Part shown: piece after piece, positions 54,093 through 63,664 of the stretch
How positions within the stretch are numbered: position 1 is the stretch's first letter
How the letters are laid out: each line of letters starts with the position of its first letter
Assembly (NCBI RefSeq): GCF_027925025.1
Contig: NZ_AP027058.1
Span: forward strand, 2,480,001 to 2,544,000
Direction: 5' to 3'
Origin: Limnohabitans sp. MORI2
GTDB lineage: Bacteria; Pseudomonadota; Gammaproteobacteria; Burkholderiales; Burkholderiaceae_C
Length of the DNA stretch: 64,000 nucleotides
Notes under the pieces: model-generated
Database searches by the model: none
What the model was told of the DNA's origin: nothing
What the model saw: the letters and a program-made list of their open reading frames with translations, nothing else
Translations under genes and position numbers: made by a program

Positions 54093-57000
54093 GTGACATC
54101 CCCCAACGACGGCGCTTATTTAGGCCACCACCCTTCTGCTTTGCGACACATCAGCGTTCGCGGGGCGCGCACGCACAACCTGAAAAACATCGACCTCGAC
54201 ATTCCGCGCAACCAGCTGGTGGTCATCACAGGTTTGTCGGGCTCGGGCAAATCGAGCCTCGCGTTTGACACGCTGTATGCCGAAGGCCAGCGCCGCTATG
54301 TGGAAAGTCTTTCGGCCTATGCCCGCCAGTTTTTGGGCCGCTTGGACAAGCCCGATGTGGACCTGATTGAAGGCCTGTCGCCCGCCATCAGCATTGAGCA
54401 AAAAGCCACCAGCCACAACCCGCGCTCCACCGTGGGCACGGTGACCGAAATTCACGACTACCTGCGCCTGCTGTTTGCCCGCGCTGGCACGCCCTATTGC
54501 CCCGACCACAACCTACCGCTGCAATCGCAAAGCGTGACGCAGATGGTGGACGCCGTCATGGCCCTGCCCGAAGACACCAAGCTCATGCTGCTCGCGCCCA
54601 TCGCGCGCGACCGCAAGGGCGAATACAGCGAGGTGTTTAACCAGCTGCAAGCGCAAGGCTATGTGCGCTTTCGCATTGGTGGCCAGGTGTACGAATACGA
54701 CGACCTGCCCGAGCTGAAGAAAACCGAGAAGCACGACATTGACGTGGTGGTGGACCGCATCAAAGTGCGCCACGAAGCGCCTACCGCCCCCGTAGCGCCA
54801 GTCGCGCCTAGCGTGGGCGACGTGGCCGTCACCCCGCCCACACCCGGCCTGCGCCAGCGCTTGGCCGAGAGCTTTGAAGCCGCGCTGCGCCTGGCCGAAG
54901 GCCGCGCCATTGCGCTGGAGATGGACACGGGCGTAGAGCACGCCTTCAACGCCAAATTTGCCTGTCCGCAGTGCAGCTACACCATCAGCGAGTTGGAGCC
55001 GCGCCTGTTCTCGTTCAACTCGCCCGTGGGCGCTTGCCCTGCGTGCGACGGCTTGGGCCATCAAGACTTTTTCGACCCCACGCGTGTGGTGGCGTTTCCG
55101 TCACTGAGCCTGGGCAGCGGAGCCATCAAAGGCTGGGACCGCCGCAACGGCCACTACTTCAGCCTGATTGAGAGCTTGGCCAAGCACTACAAGTTTGACC
55201 TCGACCAACCGTTTGAAGACCTCAGCCCCGAGGTACGCCAAGTGCTGCTGTATGGCTCGGGCGACGAAGAAATCAAATTCAACTACGGCGCAGATGGCGG
55301 CAAGAAGATGGCCAAGAAGCATCCTTTCGAGGGCATCTTGGTCAACATGGAGCGCCGCTACCGCGAGACCGACTCCCCCGTGGTGCGCGAAGACCTCTCG
55401 CGCTATCGCGGGGTGCGCGCTTGCACGTCGTGCGAAGGCACGCGCCTGCGCCGCGAAGCACGCCATGTGCGCGTGGGCGAAGGCGACCAAATGCGCGGCA
55501 TTTACGACATCAGCCACACCACGCTGGGCGAATGCTTTGGCTACTTCAACACGCTGCAGCTGCACGGCGCAAAAGCCGAGATTGCCGACAAAGTGGTGCG
55601 CGAAATTGCCTCACGCTTGAAGTTCCTCAACGACGTGGGCTTGAACTACCTCAGCCTCGACCGCAGCGCCGACACGCTGAGCGGCGGCGAAGCGCAACGC
55701 ATTCGCTTAGCCAGTCAAATTGGCTCTGGCCTCACCGGCGTGATGTATGTGTTGGACGAACCCAGCATTGGCCTGCACCAGCGCGACAACGACCGACTCA
55801 TCGACACCCTCAAACACCTGCGTGACATTGGCAACAGCGTCATCGTGGTGGAGCATGACGAAGACATGATTCGCGCCGCCGACTACTGCGTAGACATGGG
55901 CCCCGGCGCGGGCGTGCACGGCGGCCGCGTGATGGCCCAAGGCACCCCCGCCGAGGTGGAAGCCAACCCCAATTCGCCCACAGGCAAATACTTGGCTCAA
56001 GTGCTGCGCATTGACGTGCCCAAAACGCGCCAGCCGTTTTTGCCTGTGCCGCCTGACGAACTCGCCCTGCAACGCAAGCTCGACAAAACAGCGCCTGCAC
56101 ACCAAGTCATCCGCATCAGCGGGGCGCGGGGCAACAACCTCAAAAACGTCACGGCTGATTTCCCCGTGGGCTTGCTCACCTGCGTCACCGGTGTGTCGGG
56201 CTCGGGCAAATCCACGCTCGTCAACGACACGCTGTACACCGCGGCGGCGCACACCATTCACCGCGCGCATGACGAGCCTGCCGCGCACGACGAGATCACC
56301 GGCCTCGACTACTTTGACAAAGTCATCAACGTCGACCAGTCGCCCATTGGCCGCACACCGCGCAGCAACCCCGCCACGTACACGGGCCTGTTCACCCCCA
56401 TTCGCGAGCTGATGGCCGAAGTGCCCACCGCCCGCGAACGCGGTTACGGCCCAGGGCGCTTTAGCTTCAACGTGCCTGCGGGCAGTGGCGGTGGCCGCTG
56501 CGAAGCCTGCCAAGGCGACGGCATGGTGAAAGTGGAAATGCACTTCTTGCCTGACGTGTACGTGCCCTGCGACGTGTGCCACGGTCTGCGCTACAACCGC
56601 GAAACGCTAGAGGTTTTGTACAAAGGCAAAAACATCGCGCAGATCTTGGACCTCACGGTGGAAGACGCTTTGCTGTTCTTCAACGCTGTGCCCAACATTG
56701 CGCGCAAGCTGCAAACCTTGATGGATGTGGGCCTCTCCTACATTCAACTCGGCCAAGCCGCCACCACGCTGTCGGGCGGCGAGGCGCAGCGCGTCAAGCT
56801 GGCGCTAGAGCTGAGCAAGCGCGACACCGGCCGCACCCTTTACATCTTGGACGAGCCCACCACGGGCCTGCACTTTGCCGACATTGCTCTGCTGCTGAAA
56901 GTGCTGCAACACCTGCGCGACGCGGGCAACACCATCGTCATCATCGAGCACAACCTAGACGTCATCAAAACCGCAGACTGGCTGATTGACATGGGCCCCG

Positions 57001-57110
57001 AAGGCGGTAGCGGTGGCGGCACGGTGGTGGGCGTGGGCACGCCGGAGGAGTTGGCGGCTAATCCGGATAGCTTTACGGGGAAGTATTTGAAGCGTTTGCT
57101 GAGGTCATAA
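54093..57110 (+). CDS. uvrA: Excinuclease ABC subunit A
   Basis: A 1005-residue damage-recognition ATPase. It has two ABC modules with Walker A motifs [20 protein letters not shown] and [13 protein letters not shown], signatures [14 protein letters not shown] and [13 protein letters not shown], and zinc modules CPQCSY...CPAC and CEACQGDG...CDVC. A Pro/Ala/Val-rich insert ([15 protein letters not shown]) lies in the first module near residue 240. The GTG at 54093 was chosen; a TTG eight codons earlier is possible. No LexA-box-like CTGT-N8-ACAG is visible in the ~200 bp upstream. Confidence 0.97.
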   Translation: MTSPNDGAYLGHHPSALRHISVRGARTHNLKNIDLDIPRNQLVVITGLSGSGKSSLAFDTLYAEGQRRYVESLSAYARQFLGRLDKPDVDLIEGLSPAISIEQKATSHNPRSTVGTVTEIHDYLRLLFARAGTPYCPDHNLPLQSQSVTQMVDAVMALPEDTKLMLLAPIARDRKGEYSEVFNQLQAQGYVRFRIGGQVYEYDDLPELKKTEKHDIDVVVDRIKVRHEAPTAPVAPVAPSVGDVAVTPPTPGLRQRLAESFEAALRLAEGRAIALEMDTGVEHAFNAKFACPQCSYTISELEPRLFSFNSPVGACPACDGLGHQDFFDPTRVVAFPSLSLGSGAIKGWDRRNGHYFSLIESLAKHYKFDLDQPFEDLSPEVRQVLLYGSGDEEIKFNYGADGGKKMAKKHPFEGILVNMERRYRETDSPVVREDLSRYRGVRACTSCEGTRLRREARHVRVGEGDQMRGIYDISHTTLGECFGYFNTLQLHGAKAEIADKVVREIASRLKFLNDVGLNYLSLDRSADTLSGGEAQRIRLASQIGSGLTGVMYVLDEPSIGLHQRDNDRLIDTLKHLRDIGNSVIVVEHDEDMIRAADYCVDMGPGAGVHGGRVMAQGTPAEVEANPNSPTGKYLAQVLRIDVPKTRQPFLPVPPDELALQRKLDKTAPAHQVIRISGARGNNLKNVTADFPVGLLTCVTGVSGSGKSTLVNDTLYTAAAHTIHRAHDEPAAHDEITGLDYFDKVINVDQSPIGRTPRSNPATYTGLFTPIRELMAEVPTARERGYGPGRFSFNVPAGSGGGRCEACQGDGMVKVEMHFLPDVYVPCDVCHGLRYNRETLEVLYKGKNIAQILDLTVEDALLFFNAVPNIARKLQTLMDVGLSYIQLGQAATTLSGGEAQRVKLALELSKRDTGRTLYILDEPTTGLHFADIALLLKVLQHLRDAGNTIVIIEHNLDVIKTADWLIDMGPEGGSGGGTVVGVGTPEELAANPDSFTGKYLKRLLRS

Positions 57111-57121
57111 CTTAACCAGCC

Positions 57122-57754
57122 ATGTCCACCGAAACCGAACTCAAGCTCACCCTGCTCGCCCACGATGTGCCCGCTCTGCTGGCGCACCCGCTGCTGGCCA
57201 CGCCGCCTAAAGTGCAGTGGCTGCGCAACACGTATTTCGACACGCCCAGCCTCGCGCTCAAAGCGGCGCGCATGGCGGTGCGCGAGCGGTTGGCGGGAGA
57301 TCAGTGGTTGCTCACGGTCAAGACGGCGGGACAAAGCGCGCACGGCGTGTCGCGCCGCCAAGAGTGGGAAGGCCCCACCACGCCCGGCGCGTTGGACTTT
57401 GCGGCACTGGTGACCGACAGCGCCTTGGCCGCCCAGCTGATGGCGCTGCGCGCCGAGTTGCAGCCGTTGTTTCGCACCGACTTTGAACGCCACAGCTGGG
57501 TGGTGAGCCACGCAGGCGCGAGCATTGAAGTGGCGCTCGACCAAGGCCACATCACCGTGCCGGGCACGGACTTGAGCGAAGCGATTTTGGAGTTGGAGCT
57601 AGAGCTGCTCAGCGGCCCCGACACCGCGCTGAACGCCTTGGCCGATGCGCTGCGCCACACGCCCAATGGGGTGATAGCGCTCACGCCCTCGGACCTGAGC
57701 AAGGCGCAGCGGGGGTTGGCGTTGTGGAGCAAGCCACCTCACGCGGCTGCGTGA
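57122..57754 (+). CDS. CYTH-domain protein (inorganic triphosphatase-like)
   Basis: A 210-residue protein. The N-terminal ETELKL matches the ExExK motif of CYTH tunnel enzymes; later Arg/Lys and Glu stretches (YFDTP, MAVRERL, LTVKTAG, LELELLSG) line the tunnel. The family splits triphosphates (YgiF, thiamine triphosphatase). The CHAD domain that often follows is absent. It starts 11 bp after uvrA and is convergent with pyrF. Confidence 0.9.
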   Translation: MSTETELKLTLLAHDVPALLAHPLLATPPKVQWLRNTYFDTPSLALKAARMAVRERLAGDQWLLTVKTAGQSAHGVSRRQEWEGPTTPGALDFAALVTDSALAAQLMALRAELQPLFRTDFERHSWVVSHAGASIEVALDQGHITVPGTDLSEAILELELELLSGPDTALNALADALRHTPNGVIALTPSDLSKAQRGLALWSKPPHAAA

Positions 57755-57774
57755 GCGACCTGCACAAGGAAAGC

Positions 57775-58617
57775 TTAGGCCGCCTTGGCCGCTTCCAAAG
57801 TCGCGCGCGTTTGTTCGGCCACTTGGCGAGCGGCTTGCGCGAAGTCTGCGCCCTTGGACGCATAGAGCACCGCACGCGATGAGTTGACGATGATGGGGCC
57901 GGTGGTCGTGTCGCCGCTCACACGCAAACCAGCTTTGACGGTAGCCACCGCATCACCACCTTGTGCACCCACACCTGGGATCAGCAAAGGCACTGTGGGT
58001 GCAAGTTCACGCACACGCTCAATTTCTTTGGGGTAGGTTGCGCCCACCACCAAACCCAATTGGCCGTTAAGGTTCCACGGGCCTTGGGCCAATTTGGCAA
58101 TGTGCTCGTACACACGGGGCTGCCCGTCAACCGAGGCGAGGTGTTGGTTTTGCAAGTCGTCCCCGCCGGGGTTGGACGTGCGGCACAGCAAGAACGCGCC
58201 TTTGCCGTGGTACTTCAAGTAGGGCTGCACCGAGTCCCAGCCCATGAAGGGCGAGAGGGTGACCGCGTCTGCACCGTAGCGCTCGAAGGCTTCAATGGCG
58301 TATTGCTCGGCGGTGCTGCCAATGTCGCCACGTTTGGCATCCAAGATGATCGGCACATGGGGCGCGACGCGGCGCATGTGTTCCATCAAACGCTCCAACT
58401 GACCTTCAGCGCGGTGCGCGGCGAAGTAGGCAATTTGCGGTTTGAAGCTGTTGACCAAATCAGCCGTGGCGTCCACGATGGCGGCGCAAAAGTCGTAAAT
58501 CTTGTTCGAATCGCCCTTGATGTGATCGGGAAACTTGGTGGGTTCGGGATCGAGGCCCACGCAGAGCATGGAGTTGTTTTGGCGCTCTGCGGCGCTGAGC
58601 ATGTCAAGGAAGGTCAT
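57775..58617 (-). CDS. pyrF: Orotidine 5'-phosphate decarboxylase, type 2
   Basis: A 280-residue enzyme making UMP. Members of this longer type have [18 protein letters not shown] at the start and the active-site [16 protein letters not shown] (Asp-Lys-X3-Asp). The C-terminal part has [11 protein letters not shown] and [11 protein letters not shown]. Full length. It is divergent from the DMT transporter gene over 23 bp. Confidence 0.97.
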   Translation of the reverse strand: MTFLDMLSAAERQNNSMLCVGLDPEPTKFPDHIKGDSNKIYDFCAAIVDATADLVNSFKPQIAYFAAHRAEGQLERLMEHMRRVAPHVPIILDAKRGDIGSTAEQYAIEAFERYGADAVTLSPFMGWDSVQPYLKYHGKGAFLLCRTSNPGGDDLQNQHLASVDGQPRVYEHIAKLAQGPWNLNGQLGLVVGATYPKEIERVRELAPTVPLLIPGVGAQGGDAVATVKAGLRVSGDTTTGPIIVNSSRAVLYASKGADFAQAARQVAEQTRATLEAAKAA

Positions 58618-58640
58618 GCGGTGATTTTAGAAGGCTTACC

Positions 58641-59540
58641 ATGCACGCCATGTCAGCCCTGCCTCATCTCACCCGCCGCCAGCTTTGGACGCTCATCACC
58701 CTCACTTTGGTGTGGGGCTTGAACTGGCCCATCATGAAGTTTGGCGTCACAGGTTTTCCACCGCTCACGTTTCGCAGTTTGTCGATGTTGATCGGCTTGC
58801 CTGTGCTGGGCTTGGCGTTGGTGCTGATGAAAATTCCGTTTCGCATTCCGCGCGAGCACTGGCGCGAGTTGTTCACGCTGGCTTTGTTCAATATGTTTGT
58901 GTGGCATGTGCTGGTGATCTTGGCGTTGCCCATGCTGTCGAGCGGACGCGCGGCCATCTTGGGCTACACCATGCCCATCTTCTCGGCCATTTGGGGCGTG
59001 ATTTGGTTCAACGCGCCTTTGCGTGCGCGGCAATGGTTGGGTGTCGCAGCTGCAGGTATTGGCGTGTTGCTGCTGCTGTGGAATGAACTAAGCCACTTGT
59101 CGGGCCAGCCTGTGGGTGTGCTGATGGTGTTGGTGGCTGCGTCCACATGGGCCTATGGCACGCAGCGCCTGCGCCACACACCGATGCCCGTGCCCACGCT
59201 GACCATTGCGTTTTGGATGACTGCCATGACCACGGTACTACTGACGGTGATGGCCTGTGTGTTTGAGCAAGACCGCTGGCAAGTGCCTGCGCCAAGCACG
59301 CAATGGTCGATTCTTTACAACGCCTTGGGCGTGTTTGCGTTTGCTCAGGCAGCGTGGCTCACCTTGGCGCGTGGCTTACCACCTGTGGCCTCCACCTTGA
59401 GCGTGATGTTCATTCCGGTGTTGGGCGTGTTCAGCGGTGCATGGTGGCTAGGTGAAGTACTGCACTGGCAAGACTGGACCGCCGTTGTGCTGATGGTGGT
59501 GGCGATTGCTTCTGTGCTTTGGCCGGCAAAGTCGTCTTAA
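58641..59540 (+). CDS. EamA/DMT-family transporter
   Basis: A 299-residue protein with ten hydrophobic helices in two EamA repeats. TLVWGLNWPIMKFGVTGFPPLTFRSLSML is the first-helix family pattern, and the second repeat starts near PVGVLMVLVAASTWAYGTQRL. Such carriers export amino acids or other metabolites; the substrate is unknown. An alternative ATG lies three codons later (58650). Confidence 0.9.
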   Translation: MHAMSALPHLTRRQLWTLITLTLVWGLNWPIMKFGVTGFPPLTFRSLSMLIGLPVLGLALVLMKIPFRIPREHWRELFTLALFNMFVWHVLVILALPMLSSGRAAILGYTMPIFSAIWGVIWFNAPLRARQWLGVAAAGIGVLLLLWNELSHLSGQPVGVLMVLVAASTWAYGTQRLRHTPMPVPTLTIAFWMTAMTTVLLTVMACVFEQDRWQVPAPSTQWSILYNALGVFAFAQAAWLTLARGLPPVASTLSVMFIPVLGVFSGAWWLGEVLHWQDWTAVVLMVVAIASVLWPAKSS

Positions 59541-59554
59541 CCAGCGAAAGAAAC

Positions 59555-60496
59555 TTATTCAGACCCGCGAAGGTGCGCCATCGCCAAACACAGGTCCGCC
59601 CACACCTTGGCCTTCTCTGGCAAGTTGCGCAACACGTACGCGGGGTGATACGTCACCACCACCGGCACGTTTTGATATTGGTACACGCGGCCACGTAGTT
59701 TGCCCAGCGGCGTGGTGTCGACGTCGGGTTGCGCATCACGCAGCAAGGCCTGCACAGCGAAGCGGCCCATGGCCAAAATCATTTTGGGTTTGAGCAAGGC
59801 CACTTGGCGCTCGAGGTAGGGCAAGCACTGCGCCACTTCTTCGGGCTTGGGGTTGCGGTTGCCAGGGGGGCGGCACTTGAGCACGTTGGCGATGTACACG
59901 CCACCGCCCTCTGCCGTGCGTTCGCCGGTGCGTGACAGTTTCATCGCACCCAGCATGTTGTCGAGCAGCTTGCCCGCTTGGCCCACGAAAGGCTCGCCTT
60001 GCAGGTCTTCGTTTTCACCCGGGGCTTCGCCCACGATGAGCCAATCCACTTGAGGGGCTTGACCCTCGGCAGCAGGGGCACCCACACCAAACACCGTGTT
60101 TTGGCGCGAGCCGCACAGGGTGCAGGCTTGGCACGTCGACACTGTGTTGTGCAAGGCTGACCAATCCATTTGGTCAATGCCTTCGGGGCGTTGAATGACG
60201 ATGGGTGCAGGCTCTGCCTTTGCCGCCGGCGCAGGCATGTGTCGCGCTGCGGTGTCATAGCCCGCTGCATTCGCGATGGCTTGTGTCGTCAGCTCGCTGG
60301 CAGCAGCAAAGCTTTGCGCTTCTTCTGCATGGGCTTGCATCACGGCCTCGGCGGGCACAGATGCCGACGTGTCAGCCGCCAAAGTTTCCACCGCAGGCGC
60401 AACCATCACCGCCGCCTCGGACATGGGCGACCACACGCGCACGCCCATTTCGGCGAGCATCGCGCGTTGGCGTTTGTCCAAGTGCAAGGTGTCCAT
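59555..60496 (-). CDS. Uracil-DNA glycosylase, family 4 (4Fe-4S)
   Basis: A 313-residue protein. The catalytic domain starts near 110: CQACTLCGSRQNTVFG provides iron-sulfur Cys residues (Cys125, Cys128), GEAPGENEDLQGEPFVGQAG is the active-site loop, CRPPGNRNPKPEE and a later Cys224 complete the cluster, and YHPAYVL holds the DNA-binding His. An N-terminal Ala-rich extension of ~100 residues is low-complexity. The start at 60496 gives MDTLHLDKRQRAMLAEMGV, which appears conserved. It is 12 bp after rimI. Confidence 0.93.
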   Translation of the reverse strand: MDTLHLDKRQRAMLAEMGVRVWSPMSEAAVMVAPAVETLAADTSASVPAEAVMQAHAEEAQSFAAASELTTQAIANAAGYDTAARHMPAPAAKAEPAPIVIQRPEGIDQMDWSALHNTVSTCQACTLCGSRQNTVFGVGAPAAEGQAPQVDWLIVGEAPGENEDLQGEPFVGQAGKLLDNMLGAMKLSRTGERTAEGGGVYIANVLKCRPPGNRNPKPEEVAQCLPYLERQVALLKPKMILAMGRFAVQALLRDAQPDVDTTPLGKLRGRVYQYQNVPVVVTYHPAYVLRNLPEKAKVWADLCLAMAHLRGSE

Positions 60497-60508
60497 AGGG
60501 GGTGTAGC

Positions 60509-60973
60509 TTACAACGTCATCGACATGACCACCGCATGCTCGCGCTGGCCGTGGTCGGCGGGGTAATAGTTTTTGCGCTCGCCCACGCGGCGATAGCCAT
60601 AGCGCTCGTACACCTGCATGGCGCGGGCATTGCTCACGCGCACTTCTAGCCACAGGCATTGGGCGTTGCGCCCGCGTGCCCAAAGCGCGAGCGCGTCGAG
60701 CATGAGCACGCCGTAGCCTTGGCCTTGAAACTCGGGCGCAACGGTGATGTTGAGCAAGTGCGCTTCTTCCACGCCCTCCATCGCCACAAAGTAGCCAATC
60801 AAGGTGTCGCCGCCCACGAGCGCCAGCAACTGGTAACCCGACTTGATGCAATCCGAAAAATTACCCCGAGTCCACGGATGGGCATAGGCGCTGTTTTCGA
60901 TGCGCATCACCTCGTCGAGACGCGCTTCGGTGAGCGGCTCTAAGCGAACTTCAGGTTTTGAAACAGCGGTCAT
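60509..60973 (-). CDS. rimI: Ribosomal protein S18-alanine N-acetyltransferase
   Basis: A 154-residue GNAT acetyltransferase. NITVAPEFQGQGYGVLMLDAL is the acetyl-CoA-binding motif A; LEVRVSNARAMQVYERYGYRRVGERKNYY is the RimI-specific C-terminal part. RimI acetylates the N-terminus of S18. It lies 18 bp after tsaB, the pairing seen in many bacteria. Confidence 0.94.
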   Translation of the reverse strand: MTAVSKPEVRLEPLTEARLDEVMRIENSAYAHPWTRGNFSDCIKSGYQLLALVGGDTLIGYFVAMEGVEEAHLLNITVAPEFQGQGYGVLMLDALALWARGRNAQCLWLEVRVSNARAMQVYERYGYRRVGERKNYYPADHGQREHAVVMSMTL

Positions 60974-60991
60974 CGAACGATGTACGAAAAA

Positions 60992-61813
60992 TTAACGTGT
61001 TGTTGCCGCTGCTTGCGCAATTTGTGCTGCCTTGATTTGCATGCGCTCGTCGGTGGTCTGCGCTACTTTGTCGCGGATGTACAGCGGCAGCGCTTCTTCT
61101 GGTGGCACGGCTTGACCCGCGGCCCATGCAGCAGGCGCAAGGCGCAGCAGCGCAGCAGCAGTGGGCAAGGCCATACGCTGCGTCGCCGTGAGCGCAGCGG
61201 GCCAACGGCCTGCGTACACAGGCCATGCGTTGCCTGCGGCGATGAAGCTGTCTTGCGACCAATCGGCGGGCCAAGTCAAAGACTCTGGGGCGTGCAGCTC
61301 AGGGGCTTGAACGCATCGCCACGCGCCGCTCAGCTGGCTGGACGTCTGTTTAGATGAATCATTCAGCGCGTCTGCAGGCGGTGTGGATGCTTGTGGCATG
61401 AATTCATAAGCCGCCACATACACCTGCTCCATGCGCGCATCCATCACGGCCAACACGCGAGTCACGGGTGCTTCACCCGCAGTTTCGGCTGACACACGCG
61501 CCTCTTCCGCCACGGCCAACAAAGTATCAATCGGCAACACGGGCAAGTCAGCGCCAAAGGCCAAACCTTGCGCCACCGAGCACGCCGTGCGCAAGCCCGT
61601 GAACGCGCCAGGGCCACGGCCAAACACCACGGATTGCAAATCCGTTAAGGCCAAGCCCGCTTCTTTCAACAAGGCCAAAGTTTGCGGAATCATGTGCGTC
61701 GACGTGAGCGCACCGCCTGCGCTGGTGTGCGTCCACATCTGTGTACCGCGTGACACGGCAAGCGAAAGGGTGTCGGTGCTGGTCTCTAACGCCAGCCACT
61801 GGTTGGTGTGCAT
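60992..61813 (-). CDS. tsaB: tRNA threonylcarbamoyladenosine biosynthesis protein TsaB
   Basis: A 273-residue ASKHA-fold protein that partners TsaD in making t6A at position 37 of tRNAs reading ANN. LALETSTDTLSLAV is the phosphate-1 motif, FGRGPGAFTGLRTACSVAQGLAFG the best-conserved segment. ATG 61813 was chosen; the longer reading to 61876 overlaps the divergent gene. A ~40-residue insert around THE MPQASTPPADALNDSS region is variable. It is divergent from dacB over 33 bp. Confidence 0.93.
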   Translation of the reverse strand: MHTNQWLALETSTDTLSLAVSRGTQMWTHTSAGGALTSTHMIPQTLALLKEAGLALTDLQSVVFGRGPGAFTGLRTACSVAQGLAFGADLPVLPIDTLLAVAEEARVSAETAGEAPVTRVLAVMDARMEQVYVAAYEFMPQASTPPADALNDSSKQTSSQLSGAWRCVQAPELHAPESLTWPADWSQDSFIAAGNAWPVYAGRWPAALTATQRMALPTAAALLRLAPAAWAAGQAVPPEEALPLYIRDKVAQTTDERMQIKAAQIAQAAATTR

Positions 61814-61846
61814 GGGGCTGATTATCCCAGCCGTGATAATTTGGCC

Positions 61847-63373
61847 ATGACCTGCTTGCACATGCCCTCTTTGCATTCACTCACACCCCGCATCAGCCCT
61901 GCACGGTGGCGTTATGTGGGCGCACCGTTGGTATGTACGTTCGCGGCTGTTGTGATGTGCACCGCTGCGCTCACAGCCCACGCAGCACCTCACTCAAAAG
62001 CTATTCGCAGCGAGCCCCCCAAACACACAGCAGGGGACATCGGCCAATTGCCACCCGAGGTCATGGCCGCGCTGCAACGCGCCAAAGTGCCAAGCGACAA
62101 CTTCCATGTGATGGTGGTCGACACCCAAGCCACCAGCACGCCGCGCCTGAGCCACCAAGCGCAAGTGCGCGTGAACCCAGCGTCCTTGATGAAGCTGGCC
62201 ACCACCACGGCGGCACTCGATACGCTTGGCCCCGCGTTTGTGTGGCGCACACCAGTGTACGTGGACGGCCCCGTGCGTGACGGCGTGTTGCAAGGCAATG
62301 TTTACATCAAAGGCAGCGGCGACCCGCGCTTTGTGGTGGAACGCTTGTGGCTGTTGATGCGACGTATTCAAGGCTTGGGCATTCAAAAAATTCAAGGCGA
62401 CATCGTGCTCGACCGCAGTGCGTTTGATGTGCCTGCGCGTGATGCCGCCAGCTTTGATGGCGAGCCCCTGCGCCCCTACAACGCCGCACCTGATGCGCTG
62501 CTGCTCAACTTCAAATCGCTACTCATTCAGTTCGTGCCCGACCGCTCTGCCAATGTGGCGCGTGTGCAGATTGAACCGCCCTTGGCAGGTGTGCAATTCC
62601 CTGCCACAGTGCCACTGAGCAATGGCGATTGCAGCGACTACCGCAGCGCTTTGCGTGCCGATTGGAGCGACCCCACACGCATCCGCTTTGCTGGCAACTT
62701 CCCCGCGGTGTGCGGCGAAAAAATGTGGCCCATCGCCTACGCCGCACCTCAACAATTTGCGCAGCGCGCCATCGCAGGCATGTGGCAGCAGGTGGGTGGC
62801 CAACTGAGCGGCCAAGTGCGCGATGGCAACGTGCCTGCCAACTTGCAGCCCGCGTTCCAAATGGAATCCGCCAGCTTGGCCGAGACCATTCGCGACATCA
62901 ACAAATACAGCAACAACGTGATGGCACAGCATGTGTTTCTCACACTCAGTCAACAGCAGCGCGGCGTGGGCAGCTTTGACGCGTCGCGTGAACTGATGCA
63001 ACGTTGGTGGCACGAGCGCGTGGGTGGCGATGTGCCCACGTTTGACAACGGCTCGGGCCTGAGCCGCGAAGAACGCATCAGTGCTCAAGCCTTGGCACGT
63101 TTACTACAGGTGGCGTGGGCCTCACCCACCATGTCTGAACTGATGAGCTCGCTGCCAGTCACGGGCTTAGACGGCACGATGAAACGCAGCAAAGCACAAG
63201 CCAGCGCCCACTTGAAAACCGGCAGCTTGCGTGATGTGGCGGGTGTAGCAGGCTATGTAGACACGGCCAGCGGCAAACGCTTGGTGGTAGTCGCTGTTCT
63301 GCACCACGCCAATGCCAACGCCGCACGCCCTGCACTAGACGCCATGATTGACTGGGCCGGCAAGCAGCCCTGA
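61847..63373 (+). CDS. dacB: D-alanyl-D-alanine carboxypeptidase/endopeptidase (PBP4-type)
   Basis: A 508-residue class C penicillin-binding protein acting on peptidoglycan in the periplasm. The signal segment FAAVVMCTAALTAHAAP is preceded by a long basic stretch. Catalytic motifs: SLMK (NPASLMKLATT) with the nucleophile Ser, SNN (KYSNNVMAQ) and KTG (HLKTGSLRDV). The expected insert between SxxK and SxN is present. ATG 61847 was used; ATG 61862 is also possible. Divergent from tsaB. Confidence 0.95.
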   Translation: MTCLHMPSLHSLTPRISPARWRYVGAPLVCTFAAVVMCTAALTAHAAPHSKAIRSEPPKHTAGDIGQLPPEVMAALQRAKVPSDNFHVMVVDTQATSTPRLSHQAQVRVNPASLMKLATTTAALDTLGPAFVWRTPVYVDGPVRDGVLQGNVYIKGSGDPRFVVERLWLLMRRIQGLGIQKIQGDIVLDRSAFDVPARDAASFDGEPLRPYNAAPDALLLNFKSLLIQFVPDRSANVARVQIEPPLAGVQFPATVPLSNGDCSDYRSALRADWSDPTRIRFAGNFPAVCGEKMWPIAYAAPQQFAQRAIAGMWQQVGGQLSGQVRDGNVPANLQPAFQMESASLAETIRDINKYSNNVMAQHVFLTLSQQQRGVGSFDASRELMQRWWHERVGGDVPTFDNGSGLSREERISAQALARLLQVAWASPTMSELMSSLPVTGLDGTMKRSKAQASAHLKTGSLRDVAGVAGYVDTASGKRLVVVAVLHHANANAARPALDAMIDWAGKQP

Positions 63374-63388
63374 TTTTGAAAGACAAGA

Positions 63389-63664
63389 ATGAACTACACC
63401 GAATGGATCGGCTACGCCGCCGCCAGCCTCACCACCGCGAGCTTTGTGCCACAAGCATGGCTCACGTTCAAAACACGCGACGTGAGCGGTATTTCATTGG
63501 GGATGTACAGCGCGTTCACCCTCGGCATTGCGCTGTGGTTGGCCTACGGCTTGCTGATCGAAGCTTGGCCCGTGGTGATTGCCAACGTGATCACGCTGGT
63601 GTTGGCGGCCAGCATTTTGGTGATGCGCTTGCGCTTTGGGCGCAAGGCATCAGCCATGGATTAA
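63389..63664 (+). CDS. SemiSWEET sugar transporter
   Basis: A 91-residue protein with three hydrophobic helices, one triple-helix bundle of the PQ-loop fold. IGYAAASLTTASFVPQAWLTFKTRDVSGISLGMY holds the family Pro-Gln pair and TRDVSGIS motif; LWLAYGLLIEAWPVVIANVITLVLA follows. These dimerise to carry sugars down their gradient. It follows dacB by 15 bp; its stop overlaps the convergent gene's stop by three bases. Confidence 0.92.
   Translation: MNYTEWIGYAAASLTTASFVPQAWLTFKTRDVSGISLGMYSAFTLGIALWLAYGLLIEAWPVVIANVITLVLAASILVMRLRFGRKASAMD

Noticed and set aside
55707..56582. 291-residue minus-strand frame
   Set aside because: Shadow of uvrA; its composition follows the third-position bias of the real gene.
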